Origin: Pseudomonadota bacterium
GTDB lineage: Bacteria > Pseudomonadota > Gammaproteobacteria > Burkholderiales > Burkholderiaceae_C
Length of the DNA stretch: 64,000 nt
Direction: 5' to 3'
Assembly: GCA_021845505.1 (NCBI GenBank)
Contig: JAJZVU010000001.1
Span: 1 to 64,000, forward strand
Numbering within the stretch: position 1 is the first letter of the stretch; each line of letters begins with the position of its first letter. Shown here piece by piece: positions 36,341-43,903 of the stretch. The position numbers and the translations under genes are program-made. The notes beneath the pieces are model-generated. The model ran no database searches and had not been told where the DNA came from. It saw only the letters and a program-made list of their open reading frames with translations.

Positions 36341-37516
36341 TCAGTCCCCGGCGGCCGCCGCGCCGGCGGGGCGCCTGCGCTCGATGGCCCACTTGAGCAG
36401 CGCGATCGCGCGCAGCGGGGCGTGCACGAACCTGCCGTAGGGCAAGGTGGCGAACAGCGCGAACACCGCCCCCAGGTGCAGCGCCAGCAGCGTGGGCATC
36501 GCCGCGCTTGCGCGCAGCGCCGCCAGCACCAGCCCGGTGAGCGCGACCAGCAGCAGCAACGCGGTGAAGGCCAGGTCCATCGCCGCCTGCTCCGGGTCGC
36601 CCTGCCGCGGGTCGCGGCGCAGGCGCAGCGCCAGCAGCGCGGCGCCGCCGACCACGATGCCCGCTCCGCCGACCATGCCCAGCACCACCGGCAGGCTGGT
36701 GTAGGGGTAGGGAGCGGGCAGCCGCAGAAAGTAGTGGTACAGCGTGGCCACGCAGGTGGCGAGCAGGCACAGCCCGAAACCGTAGAACAACGCGTGGTGG
36801 GCGTTCCGGCGAGCCAGCGAAAAGCGGTCGTCCTCGTTGTTGCAGCCCTGGCCGTGCCCGCCGCCGAGGTAGCGCAGGCTGGCCACCGCGCCGGCGGCAT
36901 CGGCCAGGCTGGCAGCGCCGGGGCCGCCGGGGTCGATTTCGCGCCAGTAGCCGGCGCAGCCGACCCCCAGCGCGAGCAGCACCCCCAGCGACAGCAAGCC
37001 GAACACTCCGGCCATCAGGTCGTGCGGGAACACCGCGTAGAAGTCGCCGCCGGGCTGCGCGTGCCACAACGTGCCGTGCAGCAGCAGCGCCAGCACCAGG
37101 AACAGCGCGCTGCCGGCCGCCAGCAGCCCCCCCAGCAGCAGCGCGTTGCGGGTGTACAGCCGACCCAGCGCGCGCGGCCAGGCGTGGCGTCGCCAGCCGA
37201 GCAGGCGCACCCGCGCCATGGTCTGCGGCACGTTGACCGCGAATTCGTGCGGAGGCGCGTACTGGCAGGCGTGCAGGCAGGCGCCGCAGTTGTGGCACAG
37301 GTTCGCCAGGTAGCGCACGTCGACGGTGTCGAAGCTCAGTCGCCGGGTCATCGATTGGAACACCGCGCAATAGCCCTCGCAGTAGCGGCAGGCATTGCAG
37401 ATCTGCAGGATGCGCAGCGCCTCCTGCTCGGCATCGGCAGCCTGCCGCGGCGCCGCCGGCGCGCCGGGATCGGCGCATGCGGCCGCCTGGCCGATCAAGT
37501 CGTCAAGCGCCGACAT
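36341..37516 (-). CDS. tcuB: Tricarballylate utilisation electron-transfer protein TcuB
   Basis: 391 residues. N-terminal ferredoxin-like domain with two cysteine clusters (ICNACRYCEGYCAVF, about 40-53; LCHNCGACLHACQYAPPHEFAVNVP) for two [4Fe-4S] centres, then a membrane domain of about six helices with several histidines. In Salmonella TcuB reoxidises the FADH2 of TcuA and passes electrons to the quinone pool. It overlaps the end of tcuA by 14 bp and is co-transcribed after it. The name CitB is also used for this family. Confidence 0.92.
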   Translation of the reverse strand: MSALDDLIGQAAACADPGAPAAPRQAADAEQEALRILQICNACRYCEGYCAVFQSMTRRLSFDTVDVRYLANLCHNCGACLHACQYAPPHEFAVNVPQTMARVRLLGWRRHAWPRALGRLYTRNALLLGGLLAAGSALFLVLALLLHGTLWHAQPGGDFYAVFPHDLMAGVFGLLSLGVLLALGVGCAGYWREIDPGGPGAASLADAAGAVASLRYLGGGHGQGCNNEDDRFSLARRNAHHALFYGFGLCLLATCVATLYHYFLRLPAPYPYTSLPVVLGMVGGAGIVVGGAALLALRLRRDPRQGDPEQAAMDLAFTALLLLVALTGLVLAALRASAAMPTLLALHLGAVFALFATLPYGRFVHAPLRAIALLKWAIERRRPAGAAAAGD

Positions 37517-38918
37517 GGCGTGCTCGTCGTGCCGCGTCGGCGGCCTGTCGCCCCGCGATGCGCCCGAAGGCGGTTCCTATGCTCATTCCCACTCCCGCGG
37601 TGTAGCCCTGCCCGAGCACATTGCCGGCCATCATTTCCCCGGCCACGAACAGGTTCGGGCTCGCTCGCCCGCCGAAGCGCACTGCGGCGCTGCGGTCGGT
37701 GCGCAAGCCCAGGTAGGTGAAGGTGACTCCCGGGCGCAACGGGTAGGCCAGGAAGGGCGGCGTGTCCAGCGGACGCGCCCAGTGCGACTTCGCCGGCCGC
37801 AACCCTTCGGTGTGGCAGTCGTCGAGACGGGTGTGGTCGAACGCGCCGCCGCGGCAGGCGCGGTTGTAGTCCCGCAACGTGGCCACCAGGCGCTCCTCGG
37901 GCAGGCCCAGCGCGCGCGCCAGTTGCGCAGGGCTGTCGGCCCGCGTGCCGGGGAAAACCGGGGGCATGAAGCGGCCCAGCGCCTTGGCATCGATGATCGA
38001 ATAGGCGATCTGCCCCGGCTGGCGGGCCACCAGTCGGCCCCAGATGGCATAGCGCTTGGGCCAGAAGTCCTCTCCCTCGTCGTAGAAGCGCTCGGCGTCG
38101 CGGTTGACCACCACGCCCAGGCTGACGCAGTCGATGCGGGTGCAGATGCCGCCGTCGTACAGCGGCGCGCGGGCATCGATGGCCACCATGTGCGCCTGGG
38201 TCGGGTCACCGACCGAATCGGCGCCGCAGTCGAGCAGGTGGCGCAGCAACACCCCGGTGTTGAAACGCGTGCCGCGGATCAGGAACTGCTCGGCGGGGTA
38301 CTCGCCGCGCGCGTCGCGGCCCCAGGCCTGGCGCAACCAGTCGCGGTTGGACTCGAAACCTCCGGAGGCGACCACGCAACTGCGCGCGGCGATGCGCCGC
38401 TCGCCGGCAAAGGCCGCGACAAAGCGTCCTTCGTCGAGTTCCAGGCGATCGACCGCGGTGTCGTAGCGGATGGCCACCCCCAGCCTTTCGGCGCTGCGGT
38501 AGTAGGCGTTGACCAGCGCCTTGCCCCCGCCCATGAAAAAGGCGTTGGTGCGCGCGGTGTGCAGCGCTCCCGACAGCGAAGGCTGGAAATGCACGCCATG
38601 GCTGCGCATCCAGGGACGGCAGGTGGCCGACTCGCGGATCACCAGCCGCGCCAGTTCCTCGTCGGTATGGCCCGCGGTGACCTTGCGCAGATCCTGCCAG
38701 AACTCCTCCTCCGGATACGCATCGACCAGCACGTCCTGGGGCGCATCGTGCATGCACCGCAGGTTGCGGGTGTGCTGGGTGTTGCCGCCGCGCCAGGCAC
38801 GCGGCGAGGCCTCGAGCAGCAGCACCGAGGCGCCCTGCTCGCGCGCGGTCAGCGCGGCGCACAGCGCGGCGTTGCCGCCGCCGATCACCAGCACGTCGGG
38901 AATGGGCTCGGCCATCAT
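37503..38918 (-). CDS. tcuA: FAD-dependent tricarballylate dehydrogenase TcuA
   Basis: 471 residues of the succinate dehydrogenase/fumarate reductase flavoprotein superfamily. FAD Rossmann motif DVLVIGGGNAALCAALTAREQGASVLLLE at the N-terminus, RGGNTQHTRNLRCMH next to it, ATRTNAFFMGGGKALVNAYY-like middle, and the C-terminal FAD/substrate contact GEMMAGNVLGQGYTAGVGMSIGTAFGRIAG. It oxidises tricarballylate to cis-aconitate; the length equals that of the Salmonella enzyme. ATG 38918 or 38915 could be the start; neither has a ribosome site. Divergent from the LysR gene at 39046, with a palindrome between them. Confidence 0.92.
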   Translation of the reverse strand: MMAEPIPDVLVIGGGNAALCAALTAREQGASVLLLEASPRAWRGGNTQHTRNLRCMHDAPQDVLVDAYPEEEFWQDLRKVTAGHTDEELARLVIRESATCRPWMRSHGVHFQPSLSGALHTARTNAFFMGGGKALVNAYYRSAERLGVAIRYDTAVDRLELDEGRFVAAFAGERRIAARSCVVASGGFESNRDWLRQAWGRDARGEYPAEQFLIRGTRFNTGVLLRHLLDCGADSVGDPTQAHMVAIDARAPLYDGGICTRIDCVSLGVVVNRDAERFYDEGEDFWPKRYAIWGRLVARQPGQIAYSIIDAKALGRFMPPVFPGTRADSPAQLARALGLPEERLVATLRDYNRACRGGAFDHTRLDDCHTEGLRPAKSHWARPLDTPPFLAYPLRPGVTFTYLGLRTDRSAAVRFGGRASPNLFVAGEMMAGNVLGQGYTAGVGMSIGTAFGRIAGRQAADAARRARHVGA

Positions 38919-38998
38919 CGCAGGCAACACGGTGGGCGGTCTGGAAAGGGATCAGCCCGAAGTCTCGATCACGCCGTATCCTTCGTCAATTGCAATGA

Positions 38999-39016
38999 TT
39001 CGATCGATTGATCGAA
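38999..39016. promoter_or_regulatory. 18-bp palindrome between tcuA and the LysR gene
   Basis: TTCGATC-GATT-GATCGAA, perfect 7-bp arms, in the 127-bp divergent gap. It contains the T-N11-A spacing liked by LysR-type regulators, and lies about 30 bp before the regulator's own start, a usual autoregulation position. Binding is inferred, not shown. Confidence 0.55.
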
Positions 39017-39045
39017 ATTCGACATCAATACGGCGGACACGCGCG

Positions 39046-39936
39046 ATGAGCCTGCAATTCGACCTCAACGACCTGGTGGCCTTGCGCGCGCTGGCCGACC
39101 TCGGCAGCTTCGGCAAGGCGGCGCGGGCGGTGCATCTGTCGCAACCCGCGTACAGCCGGCGCATCGACAAGCTCGAGCGCGCGCTGGGAGTGCGCCTGGT
39201 CGAGCGCACGACCCGGCGGGTCACGCTGAGCGCGGCCGGTCGCGAGTTCGAACGCAAGATGCGGGTGCTGCTCGACGACCTCGACAACGCGCTGCTGGCC
39301 ATCCGCGGCGACCCGGCCACGCGCGGCGAGCGCGTCAGCCTGGCCTGCGTGCCCTCGACGGTCGGGCAACTGGTCTGTCGGGTGCTGGACCAGTACCGCC
39401 GGACCCATCCACGGGTGCAACTGCTGGTGTTCGATGCCAAGGCCAACGAGGTGCGCAACGCGGTGGCGCAAGGCGAAGCCGACTTCGGGCTGAGCTTTGT
39501 CGATGGCGGCGAAGGCGATATCGAGTTCGAGCCGCTGGTCGACGAGCGCTTCGTGCTGGCGTGCCGGCGCGACCATCCGCTGGCCCGGCACGCGCGCTTG
39601 CGCTGGGACGAACTCGGCGGCCATCCGTTCATCGCGCTGGCGCGCACCTCGGGCAACCGGCTGGCGGTCGACCGCGCGCTGGCCGGCGCCGCCGCGCGCC
39701 CGCGCGTGGCCTACGAGGTGCAGACCGGCGCCAGCGCGCTGAGCCTGGTGCTGGGCGGACTGGGGGTGGCGGCGATGCCGGCGATGGCGCTCGACGCAGT
39801 CGCCCACCCCGAGTTGGTCGGCGTGCCGCTGGTCGAGCCGGAGGTCCGGCGCAGCCTGGGTCTGATCCGGCGCCGCGGCCACGCGCTGTCGGCCAGCGCG
39901 GCCCGTCTGTACGAATTGTTCCGGGCGGCCGCCTGA
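39046..39936 (+). CDS. LysR-family regulator, probable TcuR
   Basis: 296 residues. N-terminal winged helix-turn-helix (LVALRALADLGSFGKAARAVHLSQPAYSRRIDKLERALGVRLVERTTRRVTLSAAG) and C-terminal effector domain (VSLACVPSTVGQLV.. to LIRRRGHALSASAARLYE). Divergent orientation beside tcuA, as for Salmonella tcuR, makes it the likely tricarballylate-responsive activator. The palindrome at 38999-39016 is the probable binding site. Symbol left empty because LysR paralogues cannot be separated by context alone. Confidence 0.88.
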   Translation: MSLQFDLNDLVALRALADLGSFGKAARAVHLSQPAYSRRIDKLERALGVRLVERTTRRVTLSAAGREFERKMRVLLDDLDNALLAIRGDPATRGERVSLACVPSTVGQLVCRVLDQYRRTHPRVQLLVFDAKANEVRNAVAQGEADFGLSFVDGGEGDIEFEPLVDERFVLACRRDHPLARHARLRWDELGGHPFIALARTSGNRLAVDRALAGAAARPRVAYEVQTGASALSLVLGGLGVAAMPAMALDAVAHPELVGVPLVEPEVRRSLGLIRRRGHALSASAARLYELFRAAA

Positions 39937-39955
39937 GGCGCCCGCCCGCGGGGGC

Positions 39956-40750
39956 TCAGCGAAAGCGCTCGCGCAGGCCCACGTAGAAGCCGCCGGGCAA
40001 CAGCCCCAGAAGGAACGGGCTGTGCATGCGATGGGCGAAATAGCCGCTGGCCACACCCACCGCCGCACCGGCGACGGTGTCGGTGAACCAATGGCCGTGG
40101 GCCTTCATGCGCGCGGCCATGTCGAACACCGGCAGCGCGGCCAGTGCGTCCACCGCCGGCTCGCTGCGGTGGTATTGCAGGATCAGCGGGGTCACCAGCG
40201 CGGTGATCGACGACACGTCTCCGCTGGGGAAGCTCTGGTTGTGCACCCCCTGGAACCAGCGGTCGGGGTTGCTGGTGGTCGACGGCCGCATGCGCTGGAA
40301 GGTCCACTTCAGCCCCTGCGTCGAGATGCCGGCCATCGCCGCGGCGTCCAGGCTCTGCCACAGCGTGCGACCCAGGGTCGAGCGACCGCCTTCCCAGACG
40401 GCGGCGGCCAGGGTCAAGCCGATCAGCTCCTCCGGGAATTGCGGGGACTTGCCCACCGACCAGATTCCCGAGTACTGGGGATGCACCGGGTGGTCCAGGC
40501 GGTGCAGTGCGGCCACGTCGAGCAGCCCCAGCCCGGCGCCGAGCAGGTAGGCGTCGAGGGTGCCCGACGCGAAGGAGCCGAGCTCCGAGGGCTGCGACCC
40601 GGCCTGCGTGCCCCCATCGCCGGCCGCCGCCTGCTGGGTCGCGGCGGGCCCGGGCAGGCCGCAGCCGGCGCAGGAGGCGGCCCGCGCGGCGCTGCCGCAG
40701 CTCAGCGCCAGCACGAGGGTCAGGCAGCACCAGATCTTGGGCTCGGGCAT
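39956..40750 (-). CDS. PAP2-family phosphatase-like exported protein
   Basis: 264 residues; signal sequence LTLVLALSCGSAARA/A with cysteines CAGCG just after it. PAP2 motifs: KWTFQRMRP (motif 1), FPSGDVSS (motif 2; the usual PSGH has Asp instead of His) and GHWFTDTVAG (motif 3, HxxxD). Family members remove phosphate from lipid pyrophosphates, phosphatidate or undecaprenyl-PP in the periplasm. The H-to-D change at the acid/base residue makes activity uncertain. GGAGG precedes ATG 40750. It ends 20 bp from the convergent LysR gene and lies 94 bp after the Spy-like gene, on the same strand. Confidence 0.85.
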   Translation of the reverse strand: MPEPKIWCCLTLVLALSCGSAARAASCAGCGLPGPAATQQAAAGDGGTQAGSQPSELGSFASGTLDAYLLGAGLGLLDVAALHRLDHPVHPQYSGIWSVGKSPQFPEELIGLTLAAAVWEGGRSTLGRTLWQSLDAAAMAGISTQGLKWTFQRMRPSTTSNPDRWFQGVHNQSFPSGDVSSITALVTPLILQYHRSEPAVDALAALPVFDMAARMKAHGHWFTDTVAGAAVGVASGYFAHRMHSPFLLGLLPGGFYVGLRERFR

Positions 40751-40844
40751 CGCAAGGCCTCCAGTCGGCTGCTGCGCAGGCACGCCGGGCGCGGGGTCGT
40801 GCCCATCCCCGCCGCAGCGCGCAGGGGCGGGCCCGCGCTGGCCG

Positions 40845-41318
40845 TCAACGCTTGCGACGCGGGCGGGCGCTGCGGAACAGCACGTCGGCCTGGTGTTTCT
40901 GGGCCGGCGACAACACCGCGTAGAGCTTGCGGAAGGCATCCGACAGCTTGTCCATGTTGCTCGCATGCAGCCGCGCCAGTTCGGTGTAGGACTGCATGGC
41001 CTGCTCGGCGTTCATGGTCGGCAACTTGCGCGCCCGCTGGTCGAAGGCCCGCTCCATCCTTTCGGCATTGGCGCGGATGGTTTGCGCGAAGGCATGCCAC
41101 GGGCCGGCTTGCGCGGCCGTGATCTGCAGTTCCTGGTGCAGCTTGCGGATGCGCTGCTCGACCCTGTCGAAGCGATTGCGCGCCGCGGCGGCCGCCGGCG
41201 GCTGGGCCTTGGGGGCGGGCGCGGACGAGGCGGCACCTTCGGCGCGGGCCGGCGACGCGGAAAACGCCAGGGTCAGCAGCGCCGGCAGCGCGATGGCGCG
41301 AAAGGTCGTGTGGTTCAT
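40845..41318 (-). CDS. Spy/CpxP-like LTXXQ periplasmic protein
   Basis: 157 residues, signal peptide ending SPARA/E, then a mature helical protein with basic and acidic helices (RFDRVEQRIRKLHQELQITAAQAGPWHAFAQTIRANAERMERAF) and an LSPAQKHQADVLF segment standing for the LTPEQ repeat of Spy/CpxP chaperones. Likely binds unfolded or metal-stressed envelope proteins. It is in line with the ECF sigma/anti-sigma genes upstream and may be part of their regulon. The start at 41318 is weakly supported by ribosome signals; longer in-frame extension to 41936 overlaps another gene. Confidence 0.75.
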   Translation of the reverse strand: MNHTTFRAIALPALLTLAFSASPARAEGAASSAPAPKAQPPAAAAARNRFDRVEQRIRKLHQELQITAAQAGPWHAFAQTIRANAERMERAFDQRARKLPTMNAEQAMQSYTELARLHASNMDKLSDAFRKLYAVLSPAQKHQADVLFRSARPRRKR

Positions 41319-41407
41319 GGCGGGCTCGTGGCGGGTTCGTGGCGAGAAGACCGACGGGTTGGAAGAGGCAGGCACGCAACCGGCGCAACGCCGCCGCGCG
41401 CCCGCGT

Positions 41408-41866
41408 TCAGTGCGCCGGCCGGTAGGCCGGCGCGTAGTAGCCTGGCGGCGGCCCAGGCTGGTAGTAGCCGCCCGGCGGCGGAGGCGGCGGAGGCGGCGC
41501 GGGCGGAGGCGGCGCGTAGTACACCCCGGGCGGCGGAGGCGGAGGCGCAGCGCCATAGAACACCCCCGGCGGCGGCTGCACGGCGCTGGAGGTCACCGCG
41601 CCGAGCACGGCACCGAGGATCGCGCCGAACACCAGGCCGCCGCCCCCTCCTCCGCCCCCACCCTGGTAGCCGCCGTTCCACGCGGGCGCGGGTTGGTAGC
41701 CACGCTGGAAATCGCGACGCCGGAAGTCGCGATGTCGGAAGCCGCGGTGGCCGTAGCCGGGATGGTCGTACTGGGCCTGCGCTGGCGACGTCGCCAGCGC
41801 CGCCAGCGCGCCGGCGGCGGCGAGCGCCGCGGCGCATTGCCGAAGGCGAACCGGGCTGGATGTCAT
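41408..41866 (-). CDS. Exported Gly/Pro/Tyr-rich protein
   Basis: 152 residues with signal peptide (AAALAAAGALAALATSPAQA/Q). Mature part has an HRG/HRD/RRD basic stretch, a nine-glycine run (G-rich about 75-83) before FGAILGAVLGAVTSS, a glycine-zipper-like hydrophobic helix, and proline runs alternating with GVFYGA, GVYYAP, GGYYQP and GYYAPAY. Low-complexity sequence, so no family assignment; it may be a surface or outer-membrane associated protein. ATG 41866 gives the compact signal peptide; 41902 is possible. It lies between the Spy-like gene and the anti-sigma gene, same strand. Confidence 0.65.
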   Translation of the reverse strand: MTSSPVRLRQCAAALAAAGALAALATSPAQAQYDHPGYGHRGFRHRDFRRRDFQRGYQPAPAWNGGYQGGGGGGGGGLVFGAILGAVLGAVTSSAVQPPPGVFYGAAPPPPPPGVYYAPPPPAPPPPPPPPGGYYQPGPPPGYYAPAYRPAH

Positions 41867-42068
41867 GCGAGCGTGTCCGACCTGGAATGGGGTGTCGCGC
41901 ACCCTGGCTGGGGCGCTGGTCCATCATAGGCCGCAAGCCGGGCGCCCACGGGCCCTTGGAGGGGCCCGGAATGTCAGCAATCGCTACCGCTGCCGACTCC
42001 TCGAAACGCCCTGTTGCGCAATCGCCTCGGCCCGCGGTCGCAGGCCCGTCGCACCGCCGCGCGCAGCC

Positions 42069-42284
42069 TCAGGACCCGCCGTCCTCGCCGTCGTCCCGAT
42101 AGCTGCGCCAGAGCGCAAGGCCCTCGTGCAGGGTCCGCACCTGGCGCTGGAAGCGCGGACACGCCTGGCAGATCAGGAAATGCACGCGGATGGCCACCCG
42201 CTCGTACCAATCCAGCGCGCGATCCTCGCGCGCCAGCACCAGCGCCGAAATATCCCGGCAGGACCGCAGCGATGGCCGTTTCAC
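42069..42284 (-). CDS. Short zinc-finger anti-sigma factor
   Basis: 71 residues with H-x3-C-x2-C (HFLICQACPRFQRQVR), the zinc anti-sigma (ZAS/zf-HC2) signature, and no membrane segment, so it would be a soluble anti-sigma. It overlaps the ECF sigma gene by four bases (ATGA, 42281-42284), which fits co-translation of a sigma/anti-sigma pair. The CQAC thiols could make it redox-responsive, as RsrA-type proteins are. Confidence 0.8.
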   Translation of the reverse strand: MKRPSLRSCRDISALVLAREDRALDWYERVAIRVHFLICQACPRFQRQVRTLHEGLALWRSYRDDGEDGGS

Positions 42285-42853
42285 GATGTCTGCTCACCGA
42301 ACCACTGCAATTGCAGGCACTGCCGCAAGCGCAGCCTCGCGCGCGACAGCATCTTCCACGCATTGGTCGGAGTGATGCTCAATTCCTGACAGATGGCCTC
42401 GGTGTCGAGTTCCAGCCACTCGCGCATCAGGAACACCCGCCCCAGTTGCCCCGGCAGCGCGTCCATGCAGGCCTCCAGCACCTTGAAGAACTGCATCCTC
42501 TGCAACGACTCGACGGGTGTCTGCCAGTGCTGCGGAGGCTCGCGAAAATGGCCGTCGGGTGCATAGACCAGATCCTCCAGCCCATCGTCTTCGAACTCGG
42601 ATGGGTATGCGAATTCGCGATGCCGCAGTCGGAGCTGATCCAGCACCTTGTGCTTGAGGATGCCGACGACCCAGGTCTGCAGGTTCGACTGGCGGGCGAA
42701 GCGACCCAGACCTTCCAGCGCGGCGAGCAAGGCCTCGGAGACCGCATCCTCCGCCCACGCGGTGTTGCGCAACTGCATCTGCGCCAGTCGCAGCAAGGTC
42801 GGCCGCATGGCTTCGATCTGGCGCAGCAGGTCGTGGTCCGCCGGGTCGTTCAT
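42281..42853 (-). CDS. ECF RNA polymerase sigma factor
   Basis: 190 residues. Region 2 (LLRLAQMQLRNTAWAEDAVSEALLAALEGLGRFARQSNLQTWVVGILKHKVLDQLR) and region 4 (EACMDALPGQLGRVFLMREWLELDTEAICQELSITPTNAWKMLSRARLRLRQCL) are intact. It is followed by its small zinc anti-sigma, with two exported proteins further downstream. GAGAA precedes ATG 42853. The likely inducer is an envelope or oxidative stress; not established. Confidence 0.92.
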   Translation of the reverse strand: MNDPADHDLLRQIEAMRPTLLRLAQMQLRNTAWAEDAVSEALLAALEGLGRFARQSNLQTWVVGILKHKVLDQLRLRHREFAYPSEFEDDGLEDLVYAPDGHFREPPQHWQTPVESLQRMQFFKVLEACMDALPGQLGRVFLMREWLELDTEAICQELSITPTNAWKMLSRARLRLRQCLQLQWFGEQTS

Positions 42854-43027
42854 CGCTTGGTTCTCAGGCTGTAGTCGCTGCCGGCAGCACGTCCTCATGG
42901 CGCCACCAGCATTGCGCCGAATTCTTGCATGCCGTGGCCAGTTTCCGCACGCAGCTGCCGGGATGCGGACGCAGGCTGCCGCCGGCTCGCCGGCGGCGCG
43001 CCCTTGCCCGCAGCGGCCAGCCGGGGC

Positions 43028-43049
43028 ACAATTGTGTACCGTTTGGTAC
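43028..43049. promoter_or_regulatory. Overlapping palindromes upstream of the GST gene
   Basis: CACAATTGTG (43028-43037, perfect) overlaps GTACC-GTTT-GGTAC (43036-43049, perfect arms), 25-45 bp before the GST start codon. This is where an operator would sit. No regulator gene adjoins, so any TetR- or MarR-like partner is elsewhere. Confidence 0.45.
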
Positions 43050-43073
43050 CGAATTCCTCCGCTGGAAGACACC

Positions 43074-43790
43074 ATGACCGCCTCGCAAGCCGGCCCCCTG
43101 CAACTGTTCGAACTCGCGGCTGCCGACCCCCAGGTGCGCTTCAGCCCGAACTGCTGGCGCATCCGCCTGGCGCTGATCCACAAGGGACTGGAATGCGAGC
43201 GCCTGGACTGGCGCTTCACCGAAAAGCAGCGCATTGCCGCGAGCGGCCAGGGCAAGGTGCCGGTGCTGGTGGACGGCGGGCGGATGCTGCACGAAAGCTG
43301 GGACATCGCCCGCCACCTGGAGCGCAGCCACGCCGACCGCCCGAGCCTGTTCGGCCCGGCGCCGGGCGAGGCGCTGGCGCGCTTTGTCAACCAGTGGGCC
43401 GCCGAATCGCTGCATCCGGCGCTGGCGCGGGTGATCGTGCCGGCGATCGCCGACATGGTCGCCGACTGCGACCGCGCCTACTTCGTGCAAACGCGCGAGG
43501 CGACCCTGGGTGCCAGCATGGACGAGCTGCGCCGCCTGCGCGGCGAGTCGCTGGCCGCGCTGAACAAGGTGCTGCAGCCGCTTCGCAGCACCCTGGGCAC
43601 CCAGGACTTCCTGTGCGGCGCGCAACCCCTGTACGCCGACATGGTGGCGTATTCGGCCTTCCAATGGGCCCGCATCTGCGACCCGCAACCGGTGCTGGCG
43701 GCCGACGACGGCCTGCGCCCCTGGCTGCGCCGGATGGATGAGCGCTTCCCCGAGGCGGCGCGAGCCCCCGGGGTGCGCTACCCGTTCTGA
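43074..43790 (+). CDS. Glutathione S-transferase-like protein
   Basis: 238 residues: thioredoxin-like N-terminal domain (RFSPNCWRIRLALIHKGLECERLDWRF, then QGKVPVLVDGGRMLHESWDIARHLERSH with the cis-Pro VPV and the glutathione-binding E-S pair) and an all-helical C-terminal domain. A detoxification or disulfide-reductase role is typical. Start ATG 43074 has GGAAG upstream. Monocistronic: the next gene begins 113 bp later after a hairpin, and palindromes precede it. Confidence 0.9.
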   Translation: MTASQAGPLQLFELAAADPQVRFSPNCWRIRLALIHKGLECERLDWRFTEKQRIAASGQGKVPVLVDGGRMLHESWDIARHLERSHADRPSLFGPAPGEALARFVNQWAAESLHPALARVIVPAIADMVADCDRAYFVQTREATLGASMDELRRLRGESLAALNKVLQPLRSTLGTQDFLCGAQPLYADMVAYSAFQWARICDPQPVLAADDGLRPWLRRMDERFPEAARAPGVRYPF

Positions 43791-43809
43791 CTCGACGCCT
43801 CATGGCGCG

Positions 43810-43827
43810 CCGGCGCGGCAGCGCCGG
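43810..43827 (+). terminator. Hairpin after the GST gene
   Basis: CCGGCGC-GGCA-GCGCCGG, a perfect 7-bp stem with a 4-base loop 20 bp after the GST stop. TTTT follows only at 43837-43840, so it is a weak terminator candidate at best. Confidence 0.35.
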
Positions 43828-43903
43828 TGCATGCGCTTTTCGCTATCCTTGCTGCAAGGCCGGGGCGCTGGCATGACCCGGGCCGCTTCCAGGGGGTCTG
43901 GCC

